Shown: one piece after another, positions 1 through 7,784 of the stretch
Layout of the letters: each line of letters starts with the position of its first letter
Numbering within the stretch: the first letter of the stretch is position 1
Source: Oscillospiraceae bacterium
GTDB taxonomy: Bacteria; Bacillota; Clostridia; Oscillospirales; CAG-272
Direction: 5' to 3'
Length of the DNA: 64,000 bases
Assembly: GCA_015064855.1 (NCBI GenBank)
Contig: SVRK01000002.1
Span: 53,256-117,255 of the forward strand
Notes under the pieces: model-generated
Database searches by the model: none
What the model was told of the DNA's origin: nothing
What the model saw: the letters and a program-made list of their open reading frames with translations, nothing else
Made by a program: the position numbers and the translations under genes

Positions 1-290
1 GTTACATCACCGTAAGTTACAGTTGAAGGTAAGCAAAATACCTTGCCGAGTGTTTCATCAGTTTTGTTAGCCCATGCTGTTGCCTTGGCAGTATTTGTTT
101 CAGTATCAAGAACGAAAGTGAATCCTGCGCTTGGCTTTGGAATTTCTCTGTCAAGTCCTTCAATTACACAGTCGCCAAGGGTAATATCATCTGTGCCGTC
201 AACAACAGTGATTTGTTCAGCACAAACAGCAACTGCCATTACTAAAAGTAATGAAACCGCAATTATCATTGCTAAAAATAATTTTTTCAT
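1..290 (-). CDS. N-terminal part of a secreted protein (3' end outside the window)
   Basis: The frame is open to the left window edge, so only the first 96 residues are visible. The start ATG (288-290) has GGAG a few bases upstream and begins a classic signal peptide: MKK, a hydrophobic stretch, then VCAEQ as a likely cleavage site near residue 24. The visible mature part is Thr/Asp-rich and has no motif I can name. By analogy with the two BspA-like proteins at 7.8-11.6 kb it could be another leucine-rich repeat surface protein, but that is a guess. It has its own promoter at 335-363. Confidence 0.75.
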   Translation of the reverse strand, partial: MKKLFLAMIIAVSLLLVMAVAVCAEQITVVDGTDDITLGDCVIEGLDREIPKPSAGFTFVLDTETNTAKATAWANKTDETLGKVFCLPSTVTYGDV

Positions 291-334
291 TGTTTTCTCC
301 TTAATATAACGCACATAGCGATTTTTATACACCA

Positions 335-363
335 ATATTAACACATATGTGGAAAACTGTCAA
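335..363 (-). promoter_or_regulatory. Sigma-A-type promoter of the secreted protein at the left edge
   Basis: On the minus strand TTGACA (358-363) is followed after exactly 17 bases by TAATAT (335-340). The start codon lies about 45 bases downstream. Confidence 0.75.
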
Positions 364-730
364 GTTGAACAAAAAAAAAAAAAAACAGATGCTTTTTTGT
401 GAATATTGCACAAAAAATATCAAATATTAGAATAATAAAAGGATTTTACAAAGAAAATTTTGGATATTTTTAACAAACAAACAGAATATGTGAATTTTTT
501 GTAAATTCAACATTTTTTAGGGATTCCATCACTCCAGAATGACAAACGGCGGTATTGAATCACTCGTTGATGTTCGGGACCAAAAATGCAAGCAAATCAC
601 AGTAGCATTAAATAAAAGCCTCTGCCATAATGCGTGATGTCCTTAACGGAGAATTTGAAAAACATCGGTAAGTGCGAGCATCGCATTTGACTAGTCAAAC
701 GCAAATGGGCTAAGCCCAAACCCATATACA
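364..730. other. Gene-free A/T-rich stretch with REP-like and small palindromic pieces
   Basis: I see no gene here. It opens with a run of 15 A residues (about 370-385). A segment near 520-550 carries a TTCCATCACTCCAGAATGAC-type sequence resembling dispersed REP-like intergenic sequences. Near 675-712 there are small palindromes: TGCGA-gca-TCGCA, the perfect TTTGACTAGTCAAA and GGGC-taa-GCCC. These look like the left part of the hairpin array that continues at 803-996. Confidence 0.4.
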
Positions 731-788
731 AACAGAAAGAGCAAACACACAAGACGAAAAATCCTGTATGTCTGCTCTTTTTTTCTGT
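731..788 (+). terminator. Terminator-like long inverted repeat
   Basis: AACAGAAAGAGCA (731-743) is matched by TGCTCTTTTTTTCTGTT (772-788), so AGAGCA/TGCTCT form a stem followed by a T run on the plus strand. The loop is about 28 bases, long for a simple terminator. No plus-strand gene precedes it, so it may instead be part of the surrounding repeat element. Confidence 0.4.
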
Positions 789-802
789 TAGTTTAATGAA
801 AT

Positions 803-996
803 CGTGGTTGCACCACGATGAAATCTTCGCTCTGCTCAGATGAAATCCAAGGTAAAGCCTTGGATGAAATCAAATCCGTCAAATTACAACCCTGCGAAGC
901 AGGATTTCACCGCGAAAGCGATTTCTTCCACTGAAAGTGGATTTCTCCCGTCGAAGACGGATTTGACTGCGTGATACTCCGATAAGAGTATCACGC
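803..996. repeat. Array of mini-hairpins joined by GATTTC/GATGAAATC linkers
   Basis: Six clear stem-loops lie in tandem: CGTGGT-tgc-ACCACG (803-817), CCAAGG-taaag-CCTTGG (847-863), CCTGC-gaa-GCAGG (891-903), CGC-gaaa-GCG (911-920), CCACT-gaa-AGTGG (928-940) and CCGTC-gaa-GACGG (948-960). Most are followed by GATTTC, GATTTG or GATGAAATC. The array ends in an 11-bp perfect stem GCGTGATACTC/GAGTATCACGC (969-996). Stem sequences differ between units while loop and linker are kept, which suggests compensated change of paired bases. Confidence 0.75.
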
Positions 997-1017
997 TAAA
1001 AGGCGGAGCTCTTACTA

Positions 1018-1815
1018 TTATTCTTGTTCATAGGTTAAGATTTTTTTAAGAGCGTCGAACTCGTTGTCCAAGTTTTTATCAAACATGGCGGGCTTGCAAA
1101 TTGCGATTATGGTATCGTTTGGCAAAAACGCAAGGTCCTTGTTTAACATACCAAACTTTGTTTGCTTTAGATATATACCGCAGTCTCCATATGAAATATC
1201 CTTGTATTTTTCTGCGTCCTCTACCAAAATTTCTTCAAGCGTGCAGAAATTATTTTTTAGTTTATCATATAGCTCCTTGTCAATTAGAACAAGATTATAT
1301 TCGCTCATTCTTAACGAGTTTGAAACAGGTGTTATATCGTCATCGGAATATATCTTTGATTCGTCGAACTCAAAATTTCCATCTTTACTGCTTTCTCTAT
1401 CGGCATCCTTCTTTTCTTCAGCAGTTCTATACCTGTTTTGAGTCAGCGTCACCTCTATCTCACCATCGCCGTCGTAATCGTCGATTAAATTCTCAAAGGC
1501 TCTTGTAATTTTGTGATACTCGCTGCTTTTAATTTCAAAGGGTCCGTTATAGGATATTCTTAAATCAGGTCTATCCTTAAATATAATAGTGCACAAAAGA
1601 GCTATTGCCAAAATTATAAAAAATGCTGATATAATAACCGCCCATTTATGCTTATACCAAAGGTTTGAAAAGAAATTGCCCTTCTTTATTTCCACCTCTG
1701 TATCGTGAATTTTATCATCGTTTTCTATGCCTAAAAGACGCAGACGTCTTGCGGCATTAGATTCAAATTCAGGCGTAGGAGTGTCTAAATTTTGATTATT
1801 TTTGTTTTCTTCCAT
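1018..1815 (-). CDS. Single-pass membrane protein of unknown function
   Basis: 265 residues. The N-terminal 55 residues are polar and presumably cytoplasmic. One strong transmembrane helix lies at about 57-80 (WAVIISAFFIILAIALLCTI). The remaining 185 residues form an outside domain rich in Asp, Glu and Lys, with no catalytic motif I recognise. The start codon shares one base with the stop of the upstream TRIC-family gene (TAATG), so the two are probably translationally coupled and form an operon with the DUF1015 gene. I do not recognise the family. Confidence 0.75.
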   Translation of the reverse strand: MEENKNNQNLDTPTPEFESNAARRLRLLGIENDDKIHDTEVEIKKGNFFSNLWYKHKWAVIISAFFIILAIALLCTIIFKDRPDLRISYNGPFEIKSSEYHKITRAFENLIDDYDGDGEIEVTLTQNRYRTAEEKKDADRESSKDGNFEFDESKIYSDDDITPVSNSLRMSEYNLVLIDKELYDKLKNNFCTLEEILVEDAEKYKDISYGDCGIYLKQTKFGMLNKDLAFLPNDTIIAICKPAMFDKNLDNEFDALKKILTYEQE

Positions 1816-2507
1816 TACTTTAAAGCAAGCTCCTTCTTCTCTATTTCTTTTTCACTTTTTTCCTTCTTTTCCTTTGGAATCGGCAAATTCCATTTGAATT
1901 TAAATGCGAGCATTCTTATAACGATTATAATTAAAATCGCTATAATTGACGATAAGATTTCCGGCATTTTATCATATGTAAGTGCCAAAAAGCAAGATGC
2001 TATTATAACAGGGATTAAATAAATGTGCTTTCTAAACACAGATGGAATTTCTGCCGCACATATATCTCTTAATATGCCACCGCCTGCACCTGTTATACAT
2101 CCCGCAAACACGAGAAGCACAAATCCTGTTTTGCCAAACTCTATTGCGCCCTCCATACCCAAAACTACAAACGAGGCAAGACCAAGCGCATCTGTAAATT
2201 CAATTATAAAGCTATGCTGATGTCTGCGCATAAAGCTTCCTATAGGCGCAATAAAGCCCAAAAGATAGCATACTATACAGGTAAGGGCACAAACAAGTGC
2301 AAGATAATGATATTCACGATTTACGAGTAAATTTGGCGGCACTCTTCCTATAACCATATCTCTAATAAATCCACCGCCAAAGCACGTTAGAAGTGAGAAA
2401 ACCAACGCACCTATTATATCTGTGCGCTTATGAACGGCGTATATTGTTGCTGATATAGCAAACGAAACCGCGCCAACATATTGTAAGGCTATTAAAAACG
2501 CGTCCAC
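1815..2507 (-). CDS. TRIC / UPF0126 family membrane channel protein
   Basis: 230 residues, starting at GTG (2505-2507) with AAGGAG six bases upstream. The protein is almost entirely transmembrane and shows the two-fold internal repeat of the UPF0126 (YadS/YicG) family. The glycine-rich signatures are FGGGFIRD at about 43-50 and GAGGGILRD about 85 residues later. Bacterial members are trimeric cation channels of the TRIC fold, and some members have been linked to glycine transport; the substrate here is unknown. A charged Lys/Glu tail of about 25 residues follows the last helix. It sits 17 bases after the DUF1015 gene. Confidence 0.9.
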   Translation of the reverse strand: MDAFLIALQYVGAVSFAISATIYAVHKRTDIIGALVFSLLTCFGGGFIRDMVIGRVPPNLLVNREYHYLALVCALTCIVCYLLGFIAPIGSFMRRHQHSFIIEFTDALGLASFVVLGMEGAIEFGKTGFVLLVFAGCITGAGGGILRDICAAEIPSVFRKHIYLIPVIIASCFLALTYDKMPEILSSIIAILIIIVIRMLAFKFKWNLPIPKEKKEKSEKEIEKKELALK

Positions 2508-2524
2508 GCTTTACTCCTTGAAAT

Positions 2525-3769
2525 TTAAATTTTGTGTATTAAAAGTCCACTGCGAAGCTTTGGCTCAAACCAAGTGGATTTCGGTGGCATAACGTCACCG
2601 TCGTCAGCCACTGCCATTAAATCATTAAGAGAGGTTGGGTACATAGAAATTGCGAGCTTACAATCCTCTTGGCAGCGTTTTTCAAGATATTTAAGTCCTC
2701 TTATACCGCCTGCAAAATCAATACGCTTATCGGTTCTTGGATCTTCTATACCAAAAATTGCCGATAGCACGTTCTTTTGTAAAATAGCACAGTCAAGACG
2801 GTCAACCGCCTTTTGCGCCTCGCAAAGCTCCTTATAAAACTCAAGCTTATACCATTTGCCGTCTGCATAAATTCCAACTGTGTGCTTGCTTTCTGGGCGA
2901 TATTGTCCTTCACCCTTATATTCTGTAATCTTACCAACCTTATTTTGAAGTGTGGTGAGAAGCTCCTCTACTGTATAGCCGTTTAAATCCTTTAAAAGTC
3001 TATTGTAGTCAAGAATTTTAAGGGTAGATGATGGGAAAATAACGGATAAAAAGTAGTTGAATTCTTCATTTCCTGTATAATTAGGGTTTTCCGCCCTTCT
3101 CTTTGTGCCAACCTTAACAGCAGAAGCGCATCTATGGTGCCCATCAGCAATATAAAGTGCGTCAAGAGAAGCAAATGCGCTTTCAATTTGTGCATCAATT
3201 TCACTACTATCCGTTATCCAAACGGTATGGCGCACGCCATCCTCAGCGTAAAAATCATAAAGCGGAGCTTTACTTGTTTGTTCAACAATTATTTTATCAA
3301 GCGTCTCGCTATCCTTATACGCTAAAAAGATTGGTCCTGTTTGTGCGGAGCAGGTATCAACGTGCTTAATTCTATCAACCTCTTTATCGGCTCTTGTAAA
3401 CTCATGCTTTTTAATTCTGTTCTCCAAATAGTCATCAATTGAGGCACAGCCAACGATACCCGTTTGGCTTTGCTCACCCATTATTTGACGATAAAAATAG
3501 TATTTTTTCTTAGTGTCGTTTATATAAACGCCCTCGTCTTCAAACTTGTTTAAAATATTTTTGGCTGTATTATAAACCTCATCACTATAAATATCAACGC
3601 TTGGATCAAGGTTTATCTCGGCTCTATCTATTCTTAAAAATGAATAAGGGTTGCCCTTTACCATTTCTCTTGCCTCTTGACTTGACATAACGTCATATGG
3701 AAGTGCTGCGCATTTATCTGCTAAGGTGTCATTCGGTCTTAACGCGCAAAAGGGTTTTACTGTAATCAT
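2525..3769 (-). CDS. DUF1015 family protein
   Basis: 414 residues, close to the usual length for DUF1015 (COG4198). Conserved segments visible are the N-terminal PFCALRPN, LPYDV near residue 25, NPYSFLRI near 40, and YIADGHHRCASA near 205, whose His residues suggest metal or substrate binding. The family is widespread in Firmicutes and often lies near serine-biosynthesis genes; its reaction is unknown. The start ATG has a GAGGT ribosome site. It is the first gene of an operon with the TRIC-family and membrane-protein genes, transcribed from the promoter at 3802-3830. Confidence 0.88.
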   Translation of the reverse strand: MITVKPFCALRPNDTLADKCAALPYDVMSSQEAREMVKGNPYSFLRIDRAEINLDPSVDIYSDEVYNTAKNILNKFEDEGVYINDTKKKYYFYRQIMGEQSQTGIVGCASIDDYLENRIKKHEFTRADKEVDRIKHVDTCSAQTGPIFLAYKDSETLDKIIVEQTSKAPLYDFYAEDGVRHTVWITDSSEIDAQIESAFASLDALYIADGHHRCASAVKVGTKRRAENPNYTGNEEFNYFLSVIFPSSTLKILDYNRLLKDLNGYTVEELLTTLQNKVGKITEYKGEGQYRPESKHTVGIYADGKWYKLEFYKELCEAQKAVDRLDCAILQKNVLSAIFGIEDPRTDKRIDFAGGIRGLKYLEKRCQEDCKLAISMYPTSLNDLMAVADDGDVMPPKSTWFEPKLRSGLLIHKI

Positions 3770-3801
3770 AATAATACCTCACTAATAATAAATATATATC
3801 T

Positions 3802-3830
3802 AGTATAATACTTTTTAAATTTATTGTCAA
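3802..3830 (-). promoter_or_regulatory. Promoter of the DUF1015 operon
   Basis: TTGACA (3825-3830), a 17-base spacer and TATACT (3802-3807) on the minus strand, about 33 bases before the start codon. Confidence 0.8.
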
Positions 3831-3853
3831 TGTTTGACGGTTTAAATTAAACA

Positions 3854-3878
3854 AAAAGAGGGCACAAAACCCTCTTTT
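3854..3878 (-). terminator. Rho-independent terminator of the flippase-like gene
   Basis: AAAAGAGGG/CCCTCTTTT stem around a 7-base loop, ending in a T run on the minus strand. It overlaps the last bases of the coding region at 3877. Confidence 0.8.
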
Positions 3879-5124
3879 ATTTTATAACAATAGTTTCCTC
3901 GGGTGGCTCGTTTTCTTCTTCGGCTAGCTTCTCTCTTTTTATCTTTCTTGCCATATCCCTTCTCTTTTTAGCCTTGTTTAAATGAATTTCAAGTCCTATA
4001 TAGAAGGCGAGTGAAATTGTGAGAACCATATAATAGCTAAGCAGACGCCATATTAGCATAATACCAGCCGCTTGGCCCGACATTGTATCAGTAACCACAG
4101 ACGTGCTCATAATAAAAGCGATAATTGAGGTAAAAATCTTGCCTGAAGACCCCTCAACTGCGCCCGATGCACCAGGTGTTGGAATAAATCCAACGGCGGT
4201 AATTGCAAATGATGTACCCGATATTATTAACAAAACATGCTCCCAGCCTACAGAAATGTTCAGCGACAGCATAATAAACACTGCAGCTGAATATAGGAAG
4301 GCAAAGGAAACAATTTTTGCAATTAAGGCTAGAATGAAATGCCCCTTTTTACTCATCAAGTCCTTAAACGCCTGTTGAACGCTTTCAAAATAGCCCTTGA
4401 TATCTTCAGCCTTTGGCTTTAAGAATCTAAAAATCCTAAAATTGCAAAGAAAATATACAATTTTGATAAGTAAATTTCTTATAGTTTTACTAAGTCCCAA
4501 AACCAAGGTAGAAACAAACATCAAAAGGTTAAGCGCGTATCCAATGATGATAATTATACGCCAAGTTGTATCTATCTGTGTAAAAAGTGTTTTTGCAAAA
4601 AACAAGCCTGTAAGCGAAAAGCCTGTTGTAACCGCCATATAAATGAGCAGGTTAGCAAGGAGTAATCCTGTTGACTCGGAAATTTTAACCTTTGCACGTG
4701 AAAACGAATATGCTTGGAATGGTTGACCACCAGTGGATAACGGAGTAATTCCATTAAAGAAATGCTCTGTCATAGCTATTGAATAGGTAGTACCAAAGCT
4801 AATTTCTGTTTTTCTTGCCTTTGCCAAAATGCAAAGCGAAAGAGGGTAAATTGCCAAATAAATAAGCACCATAAGCACAGCAAGGAAAATGTAACCGATA
4901 TTCACATCCTTTATCTGTTCAATGATATTAGGAATGTCATTAAACGAAAGAACAGTTATCAGCAAGAGCAGTCCTATTGCGCCATAAAGAATAAAAAGAG
5001 CAACTTTTTTGCCATTCATAGGATTTTTTTGCTTTTGACCGCGAATATCTATAATTTGAGTTTCTTCAAGCGATATATTAGCAATTTCTTCCTCTGAGAA
5101 AACATCTTTTTTCTTTCTTGCCAT
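3877..5124 (-). CDS. Lysylphosphatidylglycerol synthase TM-domain / flippase-like membrane protein (UPF0104)
   Basis: 415 residues with about eight hydrophobic segments. Diagnostic segments of the LPG-synthase transmembrane family are NGITPLSTGGQPFQAY near 130-145 and FIPTPGASGAVEGS near 315-330. This is the integral membrane half found in MprF; the C-terminal acyltransferase domain of MprF is absent, so the protein is a stand-alone flippase-like member rather than a full synthase. Both termini are rich in Lys and Glu. The start ATG has GGGGG upstream. It is monocistronic, with its own promoter (5158-5186) and terminator. Confidence 0.88.
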   Translation of the reverse strand: MARKKKDVFSEEEIANISLEETQIIDIRGQKQKNPMNGKKVALFILYGAIGLLLLITVLSFNDIPNIIEQIKDVNIGYIFLAVLMVLIYLAIYPLSLCILAKARKTEISFGTTYSIAMTEHFFNGITPLSTGGQPFQAYSFSRAKVKISESTGLLLANLLIYMAVTTGFSLTGLFFAKTLFTQIDTTWRIIIIIGYALNLLMFVSTLVLGLSKTIRNLLIKIVYFLCNFRIFRFLKPKAEDIKGYFESVQQAFKDLMSKKGHFILALIAKIVSFAFLYSAAVFIMLSLNISVGWEHVLLIISGTSFAITAVGFIPTPGASGAVEGSSGKIFTSIIAFIMSTSVVTDTMSGQAAGIMLIWRLLSYYMVLTISLAFYIGLEIHLNKAKKRRDMARKIKREKLAEEENEPPEETIVIK

Positions 5125-5157
5125 ATTTAAATCCCCCTTTCAATAAAAATCATTTTA

Positions 5158-5186
5158 ATTTTATCACAAAAAAATGCTATTATCAA
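5158..5186 (-). promoter_or_regulatory. Promoter of the flippase-like gene
   Basis: TTGATA (5181-5186), a 17-base spacer and TAAAAT (5158-5163) on the minus strand. Confidence 0.65.
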
Positions 5187-5248
5187 TATATATTATTAAA
5201 TTTATTTAAAATTTACAAAATACTGTAATTTATTAAAAATTCAAAAAC

Positions 5249-5308
5249 AAAAGGCATTGACAAAAAAATCAATACCTTTTTAAATTTAGCTATGATGCCG
5301 CATCATAG
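5249..5308 (-). terminator. Two hairpins closing the amino-acid ABC transporter operon
   Basis: The first structure after the ATPase gene is CTATGATG-cgg-CATCATAG (5290-5308). It is followed by AAAAGG-ATTGA/TCAAT-CCTTTT (5249-5280), one mismatch in the stem, with T residues following on the minus strand. Either or both may terminate the operon. Confidence 0.6.
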
Positions 5309-5314
5309 TTAGGT

Positions 5315-6091
5315 TTATAATACTGCTTTTAAAAACTGTTGTGTTCTAGGATTTTGTGGGTTATCAAACACCTCGCTAGGTGTACCCTCCTCGGCGATAA
5401 CGCCCTCATCCATAAAGAGAACGCGCGTTGCGACCTCACGGGCAAAGCCCATTTCGTGAGTAACGATAACCATTGTCATTCCCTCATCAGCTACCTCTTT
5501 TATAAGGTTTAGAACCTCTCCAACCATCTCAGGGTCAAGTGCCGAGGTCGGCTCGTCAAAAAGCATCACCTTCGGGTTCATAGCCAATGCCCTTACAATA
5601 GCAACTCTTTGCTTTTGTCCGCCAGACAAGGTTGACGGATATACGTTTGCCTTATCCTCAAGGCCTATACGGCGAAGGAGCTCATATGCTCTATCTCTGC
5701 ATTCTTCTTTAAAAGCCCTTTCGCTTTTGCCCTCTTTTTTTTCCTTTTTCTTATGTAGCGTATATGGAGCAAGCATTATATTTTCAATTATAGTTTTATT
5801 ATTAAACAGATTAAACTGTTGGAACACCATACCAATATTTTCTCTATGAACGTTAATATTTACACGTTGGTCGGCAATATCAACGCCATCAAAAATTATT
5901 GAACCGCCTGTTGGATCCTCCATACAGTTTAGGCAACGCAAAAATGTTGATTTTCCACATCCTGACGGACCTATAATTGCAATTTTTTCTCCAAGCTTTA
6001 TGTCGATATCAATGCCCTTTAAAACCTCTAGATTGTTAAAGGATTTTCTAAGACCTCTTACAGACAACTGAACATTATTGTTTTCTATCAC
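5315..6091 (-). CDS. Polar amino-acid ABC transporter, ATP-binding protein
   Basis: 258 residues. Walker [10 protein letters not shown] (about 42-50), Q-loop region MVFQQFNLF (about 88-96), ABC signature LSGGQKQR (about 159-166), Walker [15 protein letters not shown] (about 180-193) and the switch His in VTHEMGF are all intact. This is the GlnQ/HisP-type subfamily that powers polar amino-acid uptake. An insert rich in Lys and Glu (KKKEKKEGK, about 115-123) is longer than usual. The start is GTG at 6091, chosen because AAGGAGG lies about ten bases upstream; it overlaps the permease gene by 17 bases. Third gene of the transporter operon. Confidence 0.95.
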   Translation of the reverse strand: MIENNNVQLSVRGLRKSFNNLEVLKGIDIDIKLGEKIAIIGPSGCGKSTFLRCLNCMEDPTGGSIIFDGVDIADQRVNINVHRENIGMVFQQFNLFNNKTIIENIMLAPYTLHKKKEKKEGKSERAFKEECRDRAYELLRRIGLEDKANVYPSTLSGGQKQRVAIVRALAMNPKVMLFDEPTSALDPEMVGEVLNLIKEVADEGMTMVIVTHEMGFAREVATRVLFMDEGVIAEEGTPSEVFDNPQNPRTQQFLKAVL

Positions 6092-6764
6092 TCTTGTTCA
6101 GCCTCCTTTCCATCACCTTTACAAGCGCGGTAATGCCCAAAACAAGCACCAAATAAACTGCCGCGAGGAATAAATATGGCACCACATATTCGTAGTTTGC
6201 ATCTGCAATATTCTTGAATGCTTTTGTTACGTCAACTACTGCAATAAAGCTACAGATTGACGTATCCTTGATAAGAACTATAAACTCATTACCAAGTGTT
6301 GGCAAAATATTCTTTATCGCTTGCGGTATTACTATTTTCATCATAGCCGTTGAATAAGGAAGTCCCAATGCTCTTGCAGCCTCAAGCTGACCGATATCAA
6401 CGGATTGAATGCCTGAGCGCATCATCTCTGAAACGTATGCCGCACTGTTCAAGCCAAACATAATTATAGCAACGATAACCGCATCTAAGCTAATTCCGAG
6501 TGCAGGGAGCAATACCCAGTATCCAATAAGAAGTTGTACTGTCATTGGAGTTCCTCTGAAAAGAGCAACATACACGTCACAAACACCGTCAAGGATACGA
6601 GGGAAAATCTTATACTTCGGCATTACTCTTACAATAGCTATAAGTGTACCAAGAATAATACCTATAATAAGACCGCCAATGGCAATCTCTATTGTTGCCA
6701 GTAAACCAGAGAGGACGGTTTTATAACCGCCCTCCGTGATAAATTGTTCTAAAAATAACTTCAC
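6075..6764 (-). CDS. Polar amino-acid ABC transporter, permease
   Basis: 229 residues with five predicted membrane helices and the HisM/GlnP family features: [11 protein letters not shown] near 68-78 and the EAA-type coupling loop [22 protein letters not shown] near 120-145. It forms the membrane channel with the ATPase encoded just downstream. The start is GTG with an AGGT-type ribosome site, 13 bases after the binding-protein stop. Only one permease gene is present, so the channel is presumably a homodimer. Confidence 0.93.
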   Translation of the reverse strand: MKLFLEQFITEGGYKTVLSGLLATIEIAIGGLIIGIILGTLIAIVRVMPKYKIFPRILDGVCDVYVALFRGTPMTVQLLIGYWVLLPALGISLDAVIVAIIMFGLNSAAYVSEMMRSGIQSVDIGQLEAARALGLPYSTAMMKIVIPQAIKNILPTLGNEFIVLIKDTSICSFIAVVDVTKAFKNIADANYEYVVPYLFLAAVYLVLVLGITALVKVMERRLNKSDRKQ

Positions 6765-6777
6765 TGACAGTTACCTA

Positions 6778-7587
6778 TTATTTGTTGAGCTCATCAAGCT
6801 TTGCAAGAACTGCCTCAGCAGTTGTGCATCCGTCAAATACTGTTTCATCAGCAGGAACTATTAAAACTTGAGCTGCGTTATAATAGCTTGTTGAGAAGTT
6901 AACAGATTCCTTGCGCTTTTCGTTTACTGTAAGACCAGCTGCTGCAACGTCAATACCGTGCTTACCAACTGACTCTACAACTGCGTCAAACTCCATATCC
7001 TCAATTACAAGCTCAAGATCAAGAGTATCAGCAACGAGCTTCATAATTTCAACGTCGATACCAGCAAACTTATCGCCGATTGTGTATTCAAATGGAGCGA
7101 AAGCTGCATTTGTAGCAACTACAAGCTGTTTGTCAGCCTTGCTAAGGTCCTTCTTTGCAGTAGTGATACCAACAATGCCCTCGCCTGTTGCATATTTGTC
7201 AATGATTGCCTTGATTTCTGTTTGCTTTGTAGCAAGAATTGTGTTGATGCTAGCAAGAAGCTCTGCTTGCTTCTTATCAACACCGAAAGCATACTCTTCT
7301 TCAGTAAGCTCAACGTCGATAACCTTGATACCGGAAACTAATTTTGTAAGCTGATTAGCAGGAGCCTTATCAATTATTACATACTCAACTGCGCCATTCT
7401 TCATATCAGCAACAGCAAGTCCGCCGTTTGAGTAGCCCTTTGACTCGTAGCCGGCTAAGCCATCAAAGCCCCAGTCAGCATCACCGTCAACGAAATATTG
7501 ACCTGTTGTACCGGATTGTACACCGATTTTTGTTGTTTTTTCACCACATGCTGTAAGAGCAAACATTGAAACTGCCATTACAAGCAC
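6778..7587 (-). CDS. Amino-acid ABC transporter binding lipoprotein with permuted lobe order
   Basis: 269 codons if read from GTG at 7585-7587. The lipobox is LTAC (Cys about 14), followed directly by KIGVQSGTTGQ and a segment up to about residue 134 that corresponds to the second lobe of a normal SBP_bac_3 protein (VIIDKAPA near 70-77, EEEYAFGV near 97-103). Only then comes LVVATNAAFAPFEY (about 155-168), which normally starts the mature protein, followed by the rest of lobe 1 to about 250. The order is therefore lobe 2 then lobe 1. The annotated start is doubtful: a stop codon lies seven codons upstream, no Lys/Arg n-region is visible, and AAGGA lies 15 bases from GTG. First gene of the transporter operon. 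Confidence 0.85.
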   Translation of the reverse strand: MLVMAVSMFALTACGEKTTKIGVQSGTTGQYFVDGDADWGFDGLAGYESKGYSNGGLAVADMKNGAVEYVIIDKAPANQLTKLVSGIKVIDVELTEEEYAFGVDKKQAELLASINTILATKQTEIKAIIDKYATGEGIVGITTAKKDLSKADKQLVVATNAAFAPFEYTIGDKFAGIDVEIMKLVADTLDLELVIEDMEFDAVVESVGKHGIDVAAAGLTVNEKRKESVNFSTSYYNAAQVLIVPADETVFDGCTTAEAVLAKLDELNK

Positions 7588-7635
7588 GAGTGCAAGTGAA
7601 ATTCCTTAATATATATAATTTATTTTTGCTTAATC

Positions 7636-7664
7636 ATTATATACCCGTATTTTATAAATGTCAA
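7636..7664 (-). promoter_or_regulatory. Consensus promoter of the amino-acid transporter operon
   Basis: Perfect TTGACA (7659-7664) and perfect TATAAT (7636-7641) with a 17-base spacer, minus strand. AAGGA follows about 28 bases after the -10 box. Confidence 0.85.
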
Positions 7665-7752
7665 CAGTTTTATGAATATTTTTTCTCATAATTACGTTTT
7701 ATGCACAAATTGATGAATATATTCACACTTTTATTCATTTTATGCATAAAAA

Positions 7753-7780
7753 CAGCCACTTGCTTTTTCGCAAGTGGCTG
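7753..7780 (-). terminator. Terminator of the first BspA-like gene
   Basis: CAGCCACTTGC/GCAAGTGGCTG, an 11-bp perfect stem followed by TTTTT on the minus strand. A near-identical terminator ends the paralogous gene at 9929-9954. Confidence 0.9.
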
Positions 7781-7784
7781 ATTT

